Source of the DNA: Neorhizobium huautlense
GTDB taxonomy: Bacteria > Pseudomonadota > Alphaproteobacteria > Rhizobiales > Rhizobiaceae
Assembly: GCF_030811685.1 (NCBI RefSeq)
Contig: NZ_JAUSRF010000002.1
Location: 372,001 to 436,000, forward strand
Reading direction: 5' to 3'
Length of the DNA: 64,000 nt
The notes beneath the pieces are model-generated. The model made no database searches. It was not told where the DNA came from and saw only the letters and a list, made by a program, of their open reading frames with translations. Within the stretch, counting starts at the first letter, position 1. Each line of letters starts with the position of its first letter. Positions 55,756 to 64,000 of this stretch are shown here, piece after piece. The translations under genes and the position numbers were made by a program.

Positions 55756-56847
55756 TCAGTTCCGCTCGATCGTTACGCCCACCGCCGGCTTGGCCGGCTC
55801 ACCGCTCTGCATCAACCGTGCCTCCGCCACTCGTGCCGTCGCCTGCAAATCCCGCTCCAGCCCCGCCACCTTTTCGATGGCCGCGATGCAGAGATCAGTA
55901 ACGACGTAATCCGGCTTGTGGCCGAGACCGTGGACCATGATCAGTTCAGAACTTTCGATATCGCGGGCAAGGCCCTGCGAGTGGATTTCTTCGAGTACGA
56001 CCGGGTCGCTGTCGCCCGTGATGATCACGGTTGGGGCCTTGATCTCCTTGTAGCGCGGCGCGATGCGGGTCACGTAGTCATGCAGATTGAAGACATCGGT
56101 GGCGTTGGCGCGGAAGGTGGCGGGGCGCAGGATAAGGGCGGGGGCGCCTTCCTCGACATAGCGGTCGCGGCGGTGGTTGGGGCTGAACACGGATTTGGTG
56201 GCGCCATCCATCAGGAACATTCCGGCCGGCAGCGAGACGAGACGGGTGAACAGCCAGCCGATTACCGGTTTTGGCGCGAGGCTGTAATACCAGTCGACGC
56301 CGCCCGGCCATGGATGGGTGGCGGGGGATAGGAAAACGAGGCCGGCCGTCTTTTCCGGATGGAAGACGGCAAAACTGGCGGCAATCGCGCCGCCGAAGGA
56401 ATGCGAAACGATGATGGCGCGTTTGATGCCGTAGGCATCCATCAGTTTGGCGATGGCGGCGGCCTGACCGTCCGGCGTGTCGTTTTCAGGTCCGCCGCGC
56501 TCGGAATACCCGTGGCCGGGGCGATCGATGAACAGCATTTCGGCGCGCCCACGCAAGGGGGCGAGAAAGGCCGCCTCCTGATCCCGAAGATTTCCGCTGG
56601 CACCGTGGATGAACACCAGAGGCGGCAGATCGGCCTTGTCGCTGGCCGGCACATGCAGCGCATTCATGCGGTAACCGCCGACATCCGTCAGGGTGCCGAT
56701 ATTGGGAAAACGCCGCTCTATGGCGGCTGACTGCCATGCGGTGAAGGCGAATGCGGCGGCGATAAGAAAAGCGATGCAGATCAGGGCTGTGATCATCGGG
56801 AGAAAATGTCTGGAGGGGTTTTCGGTGGCGGGGGCGCGGCGATGCAT
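55756..56847 (-). CDS. Membrane-anchored alpha/beta-hydrolase
   Basis: This 363-residue protein has an N-terminal membrane anchor (about 18-40, ITALICIAFLIAAAFAFTAW) and an alpha/beta-hydrolase domain (about 65-320). The oxyanion motif is PLVFIHGASGN; the nucleophile elbow is IVSHSFGGAIA (S-x-S-x-G form, Ser at about 150); a triad Asp is likely in ITGDSDPVV and the His in HGLGHKPDY. The substrate is unknown. The start could also be the internal ATG at 56796. Confidence 0.87.
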   Translation of the reverse strand: MHRRAPATENPSRHFLPMITALICIAFLIAAAFAFTAWQSAAIERRFPNIGTLTDVGGYRMNALHVPASDKADLPPLVFIHGASGNLRDQEAAFLAPLRGRAEMLFIDRPGHGYSERGGPENDTPDGQAAAIAKLMDAYGIKRAIIVSHSFGGAIAASFAVFHPEKTAGLVFLSPATHPWPGGVDWYYSLAPKPVIGWLFTRLVSLPAGMFLMDGATKSVFSPNHRRDRYVEEGAPALILRPATFRANATDVFNLHDYVTRIAPRYKEIKAPTVIITGDSDPVVLEEIHSQGLARDIESSELIMVHGLGHKPDYVVTDLCIAAIEKVAGLERDLQATARVAEARLMQSGEPAKPAVGVTIERN

Positions 56848-56959
56848 GTTCGATATAACGAAGACATAGGGCGGCGAGTTTCAGCCGCACAGATGTCATT
56901 ATTGTTTTGAAAACGACTCATTGCGGAAAGCGGAAGCCCGGTCAGGCCGCGCCAAGCGA

Positions 56960-57745
56960 TCAGGTACGGCTGCCGGCGATCTTTTCCGAGAGTTTTTCCA
57001 TCTGCTCGCGGGCTTGCCTGTCGGCCGGGTAGATGGCGAGATATTGCGCCAGCGCCTTTTCTGCTGCGCCATCTTCCTCTGCTTCCATGAGGATTGCGAC
57101 CATGCCGGCGATGGCGCCGAAATGGCGGGGTTCGCGTTTCAGCACTTCACTGATATCGGCCATCGCCTTGCGCGGATCGCCCATCGTGTAATGCAGCGTG
57201 GCGCGCTGGTGCCATGCGCCGGTGAAATCGGGATCGATGATCGTGGCGCGGTCGAGGAAATCGAGCGCAGCGCCGTTGTTCTTCTTTTCCACGGCCTCGG
57301 ATGCCCATTGCAGCAGAAGGTCGACGGTCGGGCTGCCCGACTCGCTCCAATCGGTCTGGATTTCTTCGGCAATGCTTTTTGCCTTGTCCGGGTTACTCTC
57401 GCGTTTCAGTTGGGCAAGCAGGCTGTCGATTTTTGCCGCTGGTGAAAGGTTTTCCGTGGGCGGGGCGGCCAAAGGGGCTGGGGGTGTCTGCGCCTGTTGC
57501 TGCTGTTCCTGTGGTTTCGCTCCCGGTGACGGCGGTGTTTCCACATGCCGCTCGGGCAGGGGCGGCAGCGGCTGATCGGGGGCATGGGATTGCGGCGGGA
57601 TGGTTACGCCCGGCAGGTCGTTATTGCCCGGTGCGGCGCCATTCGGGGTTTCCTGCGCATAGGCGGGGCCAGGCGGGATCAGGCCGGCGAGCGGCATGGA
57701 AACGAGGGCGAAGGCCAGCGGGGTGGCAAAACGGAAAAAGCGCAT
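56960..57745 (-). CDS. Exported tetratricopeptide-repeat protein
   Basis: This 261-residue protein has a signal peptide (FATPLAFALVSMPLAGLIPP, cut near AYA at residue 30), a Pro/Gln-rich segment (35-100), then helical TPR-like repeats (about 105-255, with ALDFLDRATIIDPDFTGAWH and RATLHYTMGDPRKAMADISE). It probably acts as a periplasmic scaffold. The ATG at 57745 is chosen as the signal-peptide start; the frame extends 34 codons upstream. It follows rpmJ on the same strand after 102 bases. Confidence 0.86.
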   Translation of the reverse strand: MRFFRFATPLAFALVSMPLAGLIPPGPAYAQETPNGAAPGNNDLPGVTIPPQSHAPDQPLPPLPERHVETPPSPGAKPQEQQQQAQTPPAPLAAPPTENLSPAAKIDSLLAQLKRESNPDKAKSIAEEIQTDWSESGSPTVDLLLQWASEAVEKKNNGAALDFLDRATIIDPDFTGAWHQRATLHYTMGDPRKAMADISEVLKREPRHFGAIAGMVAILMEAEEDGAAEKALAQYLAIYPADRQAREQMEKLSEKIAGSRT

Positions 57746-57847
57746 GGCGGAAAAGATAATCCGCCTGCGCTCAATATCAAACCGAAATCGGTCTTTTATC
57801 AACAATGTGATAAGCAGCGGCTTTCCGTTGAAAGCCGCAATCCGCAA

Positions 57848-57973
57848 TCAGCCCTGACGAGCCTTGAAGCGCGGGTTCTGCTTGTTGATGATGTAGATGC
57901 GGCCCTTGCGGCGAACCAGACGGTTATCGCGGTGACGAGCCTTCAGCGCCTTAAGCGAGTTCTTGATCTTCAT
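57848..57973 (-). CDS. rpmJ: 50S ribosomal protein L36, zinc-free type
   Basis: This 41-residue ribosomal protein reads [20 protein letters not shown] and ends NPRFKARQG. It has no cysteines, so it belongs to the C-minus type (YkgO-like) that needs no zinc; the usual Cys-containing L36 is not seen here. It lies too short for ordinary frame lists. A TTGACA promoter lies about 100 bases upstream. Alphaproteobacteria often carry only this form. Confidence 0.95.
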   Translation of the reverse strand: MKIKNSLKALKARHRDNRLVRRKGRIYIINKQNPRFKARQG

Positions 57974-58076
57974 TGTACTGATCCAGCAGTCTGTGGGCCG
58001 TTAAGCCGCTTGTCTCTATCAATCAAAAGCGCACCGCTTTGTTCATCAAAGGATGGCGCGCCTTTAGGTTGGCGTC

Positions 58077-58105
58077 GAGATACAATCAGCGTTGGCGCAT
58101 GTCAA
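58077..58105 (-). promoter_or_regulatory. Sigma-70 promoter of rpmJ
   Basis: On the minus strand TTGACA (58105-58100) and TATCTC (58082-58077) are 17 bases apart. The -35 is perfect and the -10 is weaker. The predicted start near 58070 gives a leader of about 97 nucleotides before rpmJ. The rest of the 57974-58255 gap shows nothing else. Confidence 0.6.
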
Positions 58106-58255
58106 CCATATGACGCGGTTTTCCGGGGCTTCTCGTGGCGTCGGCACCGATTTTCCGCAGCTTTGCCACAGGTTGATGCGCCTTTACCGCGATTGACAAT
58201 GCGGGAATGAACGCAAATCCTGCCCCTCATACATGGTTTGACGGGAGGAAGAGTG

Positions 58256-58705
58256 GTGGATTTCATGAAAATGACGGGGCTGGAACTGCTGCAGGCCTCC
58301 GCGGCGGGGCTGATTCCGGCCGCCAGCATCTCGCAGACCATGGGAATGAAGGGCATGGAGGTGGAAAAGGGGCGGATAGTCATCCATGCCCGCGCCGATT
58401 CTCGCCATCTCAATCCGCTCGGCGGCGTGCATGGCGGGTTTGCCGCGACATTGCTCGACTCGGTGACAGGCTGCGCTGTGCACAGCATGCTCGATGTCGG
58501 CATCGGTTTCGGCACGGTCGATCTCGGGGTAAAGATGATGCGGCCGGTACCGCGTGATCAGGATGTGGTGGCCGAGGCGCGGGTGACGCATCTTTCGCGG
58601 TCGATCGGCATAGCCGAGGGCACACTGAAGGATGCGGACGGCAATCTGCTGGCAAGCGCGTCGGCCACCTGTTTCATCAAGCAGCCGAGAGCGGAGCAGG
58701 CTTAA
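58256..58705 (+). CDS. PaaI-type hotdog thioesterase
   Basis: This 149-residue thioesterase of the hotdog fold probably hydrolyses an acyl- or aryl-CoA. GGVHGGFAATLLDSVTGCAV is the family signature, with the HGG(F) and the acidic residue in LLDS as active-site elements; GTVDLGVKMMRPVP follows. GTG at 58256 lies six bases after GGAGGA and is preferred; an ATG at 58265 is the alternative. Its stop overlaps the purK stop by two bases, tail to tail. Confidence 0.88.
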   Translation: MDFMKMTGLELLQASAAGLIPAASISQTMGMKGMEVEKGRIVIHARADSRHLNPLGGVHGGFAATLLDSVTGCAVHSMLDVGIGFGTVDLGVKMMRPVPRDQDVVAEARVTHLSRSIGIAEGTLKDADGNLLASASATCFIKQPRAEQA

Positions 58706-59763
58706 TCGACCAGCTGCGTGACATGGCCCATCTTGCGGCCGGGGCGGGCTTCGGCCTTGCCGTAGAGATGAACGTAAACGTTCGTGCTCTTCAGCCATTC
58801 CGGCAGCGCGTCGATATCGTCGCCGATCAGGTTGGTCATCACGCAATCGGAATGACGCACCGGATTGCCGAGGGCTAGACCAGCGACGGCGCGGATGTGT
58901 TGTTCGAATTGCGAGATGATGCAGGCCGCTTCCGTCCAGTGGCCGGAATTGTGGACGCGCGGTGCGATCTCGTTGGCGATCAGGCCGCCATCCGGCATCA
59001 CGAAAAACTCCATGCCGATGACGCCGACATAATCGAGTGCGGCCAGCAGTTTTGTCGCTGCGTCACGGGCGGTCTGCGCCGTCGCATCATCGATGCGGGC
59101 GGGCAGGGTGGAGGTGTGGAGGATGCCGTTGCGGTGCACGTTTTCGGCTGGATCGTAACATTCGACAGAACCGTCGATGCCACGGGCAGCGATGATCGAG
59201 ACTTCGCGGTCGAAGGCGACAAAACTTTCAAGGATGAGCGGCACGCCGCCGAGCGCGTCGAATGCGCCGGTCAGGTCTTCGCCGCCGCGAAACACGCGCT
59301 GGCCCTTGCCGTCATAACCCATGCGGCAGGTTTTCAGGACACCCTGTCCGCCGAAATCGGCAAGTGCCGTTTCCAGTTCGGTCTGGCTGTTGACGGCGTG
59401 GAATTTGGCCGTCTCGATGCCGCAGCTGTTGAGGAAGCGTTTTTCGGTGAGGCGGTCCTGCGCCACATCCAGCGCCTTGGCCGGCGGATAGACGGGGACC
59501 GAACGGGCCAGCGTTTCGGCGGCGGTCACCGGCACGTTTTCGAATTCGTAGGTGACGATATCGCAGCGGCTCGCCAGTTCGGCCAATGCGGCCGGATCGT
59601 CGTAAGCGGCGGTGATCTGAGCATTCGCTACCTGGGCAGCGGGACAATCGGCCTGCGGTTCCAAAATGATGGTGGAAAAATTCAGGCGGGCAGCGGCCAT
59701 TGCCAGCATGCGGCCCAGCTGGCCGCCACCGATAATGCCGATCGTCTTCATGGTCTTGCTCAT
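58702..59763 (-). CDS. purK: N5-carboxyaminoimidazole ribonucleotide synthase
   Basis: This 353-residue ATP-grasp enzyme joins bicarbonate to AIR with ATP in purine synthesis. GIIGGGQLGRMLAMAAARLN is the N-terminal signature; LKTCRMGYDGKGQ is the glycine loop and VIGMEFFVMPDGGLIANEIA, then PRVHNSGHWT, carry the metal and substrate residues. The start may be the ATG at 59751 (MKTIGII). It lies five bases downstream of purE in the same operon. Confidence 0.95.
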   Translation of the reverse strand: MSKTMKTIGIIGGGQLGRMLAMAAARLNFSTIILEPQADCPAAQVANAQITAAYDDPAALAELASRCDIVTYEFENVPVTAAETLARSVPVYPPAKALDVAQDRLTEKRFLNSCGIETAKFHAVNSQTELETALADFGGQGVLKTCRMGYDGKGQRVFRGGEDLTGAFDALGGVPLILESFVAFDREVSIIAARGIDGSVECYDPAENVHRNGILHTSTLPARIDDATAQTARDAATKLLAALDYVGVIGMEFFVMPDGGLIANEIAPRVHNSGHWTEAACIISQFEQHIRAVAGLALGNPVRHSDCVMTNLIGDDIDALPEWLKSTNVYVHLYGKAEARPGRKMGHVTQLVD

Positions 59764-59768
59764 TCGAG

Positions 59769-60266
59769 TCAGGGAGCCTCGTCGCTCGGATATTCGGCAA
59801 CCGATGCGGTGTGCTCGGCGCGGTAGGTGTCCAGCCGGTCGGCCAGATCTTCGTCGGACAGCGCCAGTACGGCGGCGGCCATGAGGGCGGCGTTGATGGC
59901 GCCCGCGCGGCCGATGGCCATGGTGCCGACAGGAATACCGCCCGGCATCTGCACGATCGAATAAAGGCTGTCGAGGCCGCTCATGGTCTTGGACTGCACC
60001 GGCACGCCGAAGACAGGCAGCGGGGTCAGCGATGCGGTCATGCCCGGCAGGTGAGCGGCACCACCGGCTCCGGCGATGATGACCTTAAAACCTTCGTCGC
60101 GGGCGCCCTTGGCAAATTCATACATGCGGTCCGGCGTGCGATGGGCAGACACGATGCGGGCTTCATAACCGATGTCGAGCGCATCAAGTGTATCGGCGGC
60201 GTTCTTCATGGTTTCCCAGTCGGACTGGCTACCCATGATGATGGCGACGGCGGGTCTGTCGGTCAC
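59769..60266 (-). CDS. purE: N5-carboxyaminoimidazole ribonucleotide mutase
   Basis: This 165-residue enzyme (class I) moves the carboxyl group made by PurK to give [33 protein letters not shown] with the active His, and [11 protein letters not shown] are the family motifs. It starts with GTG at 60266 (reading M-T-D-R-P), with GAAAGG upstream. The frame stays open to 60500, but that stretch is occupied by the DUF465 gene in another frame. It is cotranscribed with purK. Confidence 0.95.
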   Translation of the reverse strand: MTDRPAVAIIMGSQSDWETMKNAADTLDALDIGYEARIVSAHRTPDRMYEFAKGARDEGFKVIIAGAGGAAHLPGMTASLTPLPVFGVPVQSKTMSGLDSLYSIVQMPGGIPVGTMAIGRAGAINAALMAAAVLALSDEDLADRLDTYRAEHTASVAEYPSDEAP

Positions 60267-60277
60267 GGCAAAACCTT

Positions 60278-60481
60278 TCAGGCGATGATGTCGGGAAGGA
60301 TCTGGTCTTCGAGCTGGGTCATCTTGTCCTTGATGGCCAGCTTCTTCTTTTTCATGCGCTGCACGCGCAGAGCTTCGGCACCGACTTCGATCATGGCATT
60401 GATGGCGACGTCGTAATCCTCGTGCTCCTGACGGAGGCGTGCAAGTGCGAGCCTGATATCCGCCTGCTCCTGATCGGCCAT
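60278..60481 (-). CDS. DUF465 (YdcH-like) small helical protein
   Basis: This 67-residue protein is almost wholly helical: [20 protein letters not shown], then [20 protein letters not shown], the DUF465 pattern with the basic K-K-K-K patch. Function is unknown. The ATG at 60481 is chosen over one at 60496. It lies 11 bases upstream of purE on the same strand, so it heads a DUF465-purE-purK unit. A second DUF465 gene lies at 60887. Confidence 0.88.
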   Translation of the reverse strand: MADQEQADIRLALARLRQEHEDYDVAINAMIEVGAEALRVQRMKKKKLAIKDKMTQLEDQILPDIIA

Positions 60482-60886
60482 GACCTTTGTCCCCATTCAT
60501 GCCCGGGCCCTTTTGGACCCTTAAATATTGGGCAAGCTCCTACCATCAAAAGGTGAGAAGGACTAGCCTGACAAGGCGTCAAATGAAGTGACGGTTACCG
60601 CTGATCACAACTTCCGTCACGATGGTGAACGGATGTTGTCGCTTGGTGCTTGCGCCGAGCACCAAATCGGGCCGATTTCAGCGTGCCGGTGGTAGCGGAA
60701 TAACGGAACGCAATTTAATTTTAGAAATCGATCATAATTCGTTATCAATGCCACGGTTTTGCCCCGTTCTTATCAAGATTTCACCTTCGACAACGGACCC
60801 GGATCGTGTCACACTTCCTTCGTAAACCTGAGGCCTCCAACCGATTGGATGGCTGGAGGCAGGTACGAAAAGGAAGGAAATGCCAC
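60482..60886. other. Intergenic region between two divergent DUF465 genes, with two hairpins
   Basis: This 405-base stretch contains no credible gene. TTGGTGCT...AGCACCAA (60643-60665) is a perfect eight-pair hairpin with a seven-base loop and no T run. GCCTCCA...TGGAGGC (60833-60860) is a seven-pair stem in the leader of the gene at 60887. AT-rich DNA at about 60712-60750 may hold its promoter. A small RNA is possible but not shown. Confidence 0.4.
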
Positions 60887-61063
60887 ATGACCGTACAGGC
60901 TCATATTGCATCGCTTGAGAAGAAACACGAAGGTCTTGAGGACGAACTTCAGAGTGTTCTTGCGTCTCCCTCCACGGACGATCAGGCGATCGCCCACCTC
61001 AAAAGACGCAAGCTGCGTATCAAAGATGAGCTGGAACGCCTGAAAGGTTCTACGCGTCACTAA
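60887..61063 (+). CDS. DUF465 small helical protein
   Basis: This 58-residue protein has HIASLEKKHEGLEDELQSVL and HLKRRKLRIKDELERLKG, the DUF465 layout with the basic K-R-R-K patch. The ATG at 60887 follows AAGGAAGG; the frame extends to 60806, but those residues do not fit the family. It is divergent from the other DUF465 gene and ends before a terminator at 61090. Function is unknown. Confidence 0.87.
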   Translation: MTVQAHIASLEKKHEGLEDELQSVLASPSTDDQAIAHLKRRKLRIKDELERLKGSTRH

Positions 61064-61089
61064 TCCCATTTAAGACGTAACGAGTTTCG

Positions 61090-61138
61090 AGCCGTCGCCG
61101 GATCGCCCATGATGAGATGGTTTGAGCGGCGGCTTTTT
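61090..61138 (+). terminator. Terminator after the second DUF465 gene
   Basis: AGCCGTCGC (61090-61098) pairs with GCGGCGGCT (61126-61134, one G-U) across a 27-base loop, followed by TTTTT. The loop is long, but the stem and T run are convincing. Confidence 0.65.
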
Positions 61139-61240
61139 CGTTCTCGGGATCTGAGGAGAATATTTATGGTAAACAGATGCTTAAGTGGCATTTGTTGGCA
61201 AAGAAATTCAGCAGGTTAACGCAGAGAATGAACGGTGGGC

Positions 61241-61510
61241 TCAGGCGTCTTCGCCCCAGAACTGGTCGAGCCACAGGTTCAGCCGGTCGAAACCGCCGAC
61301 ATTGATCGCATAGATGCGGCGTGTGCCTTCGGATGTCACCGTGACCAGATTACAATCGAGCAGGGCCTTCAGGTGCTGCGACACCGCAGGACGGCTGATC
61401 GGCAGTCCCTTCGCCAGTTCGTTGACGGTTTTCGGCGCTCGCCGGAGTTCCTCGAGCAGGTGGCGCCGGTTGGGGTCGGCGATGGCTGTGAAGGGATCAA
61501 TCGCTGTCAT
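61241..61510 (-). CDS. ArsR-family transcriptional regulator
   Basis: This 89-residue winged-HTH protein reads IADPNRRHLLEELRRAPKTV, then NELAKGLPISRPAVSQHLKA, the typical ArsR DNA-binding core. No metal-binding cysteine pair (ELCVCDL) is present, so it is not a classical metal sensor. The ATG at 61510 is used; the frame extends to 61546. It follows the TSUP permease gene by 92 bases on the same strand and may control it. Confidence 0.9.
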   Translation of the reverse strand: MTAIDPFTAIADPNRRHLLEELRRAPKTVNELAKGLPISRPAVSQHLKALLDCNLVTVTSEGTRRIYAINVGGFDRLNLWLDQFWGEDA

Positions 61511-61602
61511 GGCGGGCAGGCTAGGGCATGGGTCCTGTCCCAGCAAGACACATTGTGCACCGCAGCGATGTTTGTTCCCGTCACACTCTCGTGTGCAGGT
61601 GT

Positions 61603-62367
61603 TTACATCAGGCCGTCCCAGAGCAGCTTGAGACCGGCGGCGAGCGCCAGCGCATACATGAGCGGATAAAACAGCTCTATCTTCATGCGCCGCACCAGCG
61701 CGGCGCCGGCCATGGTGGCGAGAAAGGCGACAGGCAGAAGCGTGGCGGAAGCGGTCAGGTTTTTCGTATCGAAAGCGCCGAGTGCGAAATAGGGAACGAC
61801 TTTGACCGCATTCACCAGCGCGAAAAAGCGCACGCTGGCACCGGTATAGGCACGCGGATCAAGCCGCATCGGCATGACATAGATCTGGAAGGGCGGGCCG
61901 CCGGCATGAGCGACGAAACTGGCATAACCGGACAGCATGCCCCAGAAGTTCGCGGCCACCGGCCGGTGCGGCAAAGGTGGAGTTTCGTGGTCGGCGGGCG
62001 TCATCCATTTCTGCTGGAAATAACGCAGCGCGAACAGAATGGTGGCAACCGCGATGACGACGCGCAGCGCATCGGCCGAGACCATGGCAGACGTTGCCCA
62101 GCCGAGCGCGATGCCGACAATGCCGCCGGGCAGGATCATCAGCAGCGTTTTGCGGTCGTTGAATTTGCGCCATGCCCACAATGCGACGATATCCATGACG
62201 ATCAGGATGGGCAGAAAGATCGCCGCCGCTTCCACCGGGCCGACGACCAGCGCCATCAGCGGCACGCCCATCAGCGCCAGCGCGCCGCCAAGGCCGCCCT
62301 TGGAAAGACCGACGAGAATCACGGCCGGGATGGCCGCCAGAAAGAAATCGAGCGAAGGGAGAAACAT
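61603..62367 (-). CDS. TSUP (TauE/SafE) family permease
   Basis: This 254-residue inner-membrane protein has about eight transmembrane helices. The family start VILVGLSKGGLGGALALMGV with the G-x-x-KGG motif is present, and a second repeat half shows ANFWGMLSGYASFVAHAGGP. The family exports sulfite or sulfoacetate or moves related anions; the substrate here is unknown. The ATG at 62367 is chosen because upstream codons are not membrane-like. It is divergent from the ThiE-like gene. Confidence 0.9.
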   Translation of the reverse strand: MFLPSLDFFLAAIPAVILVGLSKGGLGGALALMGVPLMALVVGPVEAAAIFLPILIVMDIVALWAWRKFNDRKTLLMILPGGIVGIALGWATSAMVSADALRVVIAVATILFALRYFQQKWMTPADHETPPLPHRPVAANFWGMLSGYASFVAHAGGPPFQIYVMPMRLDPRAYTGASVRFFALVNAVKVVPYFALGAFDTKNLTASATLLPVAFLATMAGAALVRRMKIELFYPLMYALALAAGLKLLWDGLM

Positions 62368-62477
62368 GAAGCGGTGTTGATCCTTGTGCCGCTCCGGTTT
62401 ATCGAATTTGCCAGAACAAGGCGAGGGCGCGATGCCGGGAAACGGTTCGCCTCGCAACCAAAGAAATGGAAACACCC

Positions 62478-63131
62478 ATGTCCGCATCCGAAGACCGCTG
62501 CCGCCTCGTGCTGATCCTGCCCGATCTGGCTGATGACGCAGCGCTTGTGGAGCAACTTTCCGCAGCGCTTGAAGGCGGCGATGTCGCATCGGTGATCGTA
62601 CCGCAATATGATCTGGCCGAGCAGGCCTTTCAGGCGCGCGCCGAAAAGCTGGTGCCGCTTATTCAGGAGGCAGGTGCCGCCGCGATGATCTGTGGCGATA
62701 CCCGCGTGGCCGGTCGCTCCAAGGCCGATGGCCTGCACATCACCGGCCCGCTGGAAGAGCTTGGCGAGGCGATCGAAAAGTTCACGCCGAAACTGATGGT
62801 CGGCGCCGGTGCGGCGGCCGATCGCCACAAGGCGCTCGAAGTCGGCGAGTTGCGCCCGGATTACATTTTCTTCGGCAAGCTGGATGGCGACATCAAGCCG
62901 GAAGCGCATCCGAAAAACGTGGCGCTCGGCGAATGGTGGGCGGCGATGGTGGAAATTCCCTGCATCGTCATGGGCGGCACGGACGCGTCTTCTGCCGTGA
63001 TCGTTGCCGAATCCGGCGCCGAATTCGTGGCCATGCGCCTGGGTGTATTTTCGCACCCGGAAGGTCCGCGTGCGGCCGTTCAACAAATCAACGCGTCCTT
63101 GGACGAAAAAGCGCCACGGTTTGACGCTTGA
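62478..63131 (+). CDS. Degenerate thiamine-phosphate-synthase-like protein
   Basis: This 217-residue protein follows the ThiE TIM-barrel order: LVLILPDLADDAALVEQLSA, then AMICGDTRVAGRSKADGLHI, LRPDYIFFGKLDGD and PCIVMGGTDASSAVIVAESG. Several ThiE residues look altered: the usual Q-L-R-x-K strand reads VIVPQYD, and the T-x-T-K phosphate loop reads DGDIKPEAHP. It may have another or no catalytic role. Start ATG 62478 (62466 possible). Its stop overlaps the Sel1 gene start by one base. Confidence 0.78.
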   Translation: MSASEDRCRLVLILPDLADDAALVEQLSAALEGGDVASVIVPQYDLAEQAFQARAEKLVPLIQEAGAAAMICGDTRVAGRSKADGLHITGPLEELGEAIEKFTPKLMVGAGAAADRHKALEVGELRPDYIFFGKLDGDIKPEAHPKNVALGEWWAAMVEIPCIVMGGTDASSAVIVAESGAEFVAMRLGVFSHPEGPRAAVQQINASLDEKAPRFDA

Positions 63132-64000
63132 TGAGCTTCATGAGCCGCGCCCGTAAACCATCGATGTACAAAAAACTGATGCCCGCCATGGCAATCGTCT
63201 CGGCGCTCGTGCCGATCGTCGCCGAGGCCCAGCAGTCGAAAACGCCACCGCGCGCGGTGTCGCGCCCGCTCGAAACCGGCGCGCAGTCGTTTCGCGGTGC
63301 GCGTGATGCCGGCGAAAACGGGCAGGGCGGCGATATTCCTTCGAGCGGCATCACGCTTTATCAGCGCATGGGAACGGCACTGCCGGACCTGCCGCCGGAA
63401 AAACCGTTCACGGGCAAGATCGATGAAGCTTACGGCGCCTATCAGCGCGGACTTTACGTGACAGCGCTTTCGATCGCGCTTCCCAAGGCGGAAAAGGGCG
63501 ATGCCGCCTCGCAGGCGCTGGTCGCGGAAATGACCCTGCGTGGGCAGGGCATCAAGCAGGATATCAATTCGGCGGCGTTCTGGTTCGGAAAGGCCGCCGA
63601 GGGCGGCGATCCGTCGGCGATGTTCCAGTATGCGCTGATGCTGATTTCCGGCCGCGGCGTCAAACACGACAAGGCCAAGGCCGACGAATACATGCACAAG
63701 GCGGCCGAAGCCGGCAATTCGTCCGCGCAGTTCAACTGGGGCCAGATCCTGATTTCCCAGAACCCCGGCGAAAAGGGTTTGAAGCTGGCTCTGCCCTATT
63801 ATGAAAAGGCGGCGGTGCAGGGGCTGGCGGATGCGCAATATGCGGTGTCGCAGCTTTATGTGGCCATCAAGGACCTGCCGCCGGAAAAGACGCGGCGCGC
63901 ACGCGAATTTCTGGAGCGGGCCGCCAAGGCCGGTTTCGATACGGCGCAGCTCGACATGGGCATCTGGCTGGTGAACGGCGTCGGCGGCGAGCGCGATTTC
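63131..64000 (+). CDS. Exported Sel1-repeat protein, 3' end outside window
   Basis: The first 290 codons are present with no stop. A signal peptide (about 14-33, LMPAMAIVSALVPIVAEAQ) is followed by a variable region and, from about residue 95, Sel1-like repeats of 36 residues: SAAFWFGKAAEGGDPSAMFQ, KADEYMHKAAEAGNSSAQFN, LALPYYEKAAVQGLADAQYA and REFLERAAKAGFDTAQLDMG. Such proteins act as periplasmic scaffolds or regulators; ExoR is one rhizobial relative. Translation is coupled to the ThiE-like gene (TGATG overlap). Confidence 0.87.
   Translation, partial: MSFMSRARKPSMYKKLMPAMAIVSALVPIVAEAQQSKTPPRAVSRPLETGAQSFRGARDAGENGQGGDIPSSGITLYQRMGTALPDLPPEKPFTGKIDEAYGAYQRGLYVTALSIALPKAEKGDAASQALVAEMTLRGQGIKQDINSAAFWFGKAAEGGDPSAMFQYALMLISGRGVKHDKAKADEYMHKAAEAGNSSAQFNWGQILISQNPGEKGLKLALPYYEKAAVQGLADAQYAVSQLYVAIKDLPPEKTRRAREFLERAAKAGFDTAQLDMGIWLVNGVGGERDF

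Noticed and set aside
60267..60500. Longer purE start
   Set aside because: The frame is open to 60500, but the DUF465 gene occupies this stretch in another frame and PurE homology begins at the GTG at 60266.
60622..60825. 67-codon frame in the gap between the DUF465 genes
   Set aside because: No ribosome site, overlaps the hairpin, and composition is not protein-like.

Overview
This window is about 60% G+C, gene-dense and typical of the Agrobacterium/Rhizobium group of Alphaproteobacteria. Evidence includes homospermidine synthase, GapR (DUF2312), DUF1244, DUF1036, an Omp10-type lipoprotein, an Atu4866-family protein, a ROSE-type RNA thermometer, and RIME-like palindromic intergenic repeats. 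No phage, insertion sequence, CRISPR array, rRNA or tRNA was seen. From memory, the gene content recalls the second (linear) chromosome of Agrobacterium; that is inference, not a search result.

Layout. 1-5.1 kb: a DoxX-like membrane protein, a small heat-shock protein under an RpoH promoter and RNA thermometer, a mazEF module, and a BASS-type transporter divergent from a LysR regulator. 5.1-10.4 kb: threonine aldolase, galU, a MltB-type transglycosylase and a DUF459 protein that appears to have lost its catalytic residues. 10.5-17 kb: glutamate synthase gltB/gltD with a small VapB-like gene between them. 17.5-22.3 kb: a beta-barrel protein, kdsD, an NfeD/SPFH pair and an XRE regulator. 22.4-24.3 kb: queCDE for preQ0 synthesis behind a preQ1-I riboswitch. 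24.4-34.3 kb: a FAD monooxygenase with a short-chain dehydrogenase remnant at its end, hemH, a periplasmic 5'-nucleotidase fused to LysM, an Omp10-like lipoprotein, homospermidine synthase and a DUF3445 protein.

34.4-41.2 kb is the accessory part. It holds four genes of unknown function, one an apparently exported protein with two tandem DUF4375/DMP19-like units, then a LysR-SDR-carboxymuconolactone decarboxylase-Atu4866 cluster and a parDE-like module. 41.2-51.5 kb: pabB with its lyase partner, pepF, an orphan NtrC-type response regulator, a DUF882 peptidase-like protein, and nnrS divergent from an NnrR-type regulator. 51.5-64 kb is mostly housekeeping: gapR, N-formylglutamate amidohydrolase, pyruvate kinase, zinc-free L36 (rpmJ), purE/purK, two small DUF465 genes, an ArsR regulator, a TSUP permease, a degenerate ThiE-like protein and a Sel1-repeat protein cut by the window edge.

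The best-supported non-coding finds are the preQ1-I riboswitch at 22481-22513 and the RpoH promoter plus ROSE element at 1587-1721. The best candidate for undescribed biology is the four-gene islet at 34399-37881.
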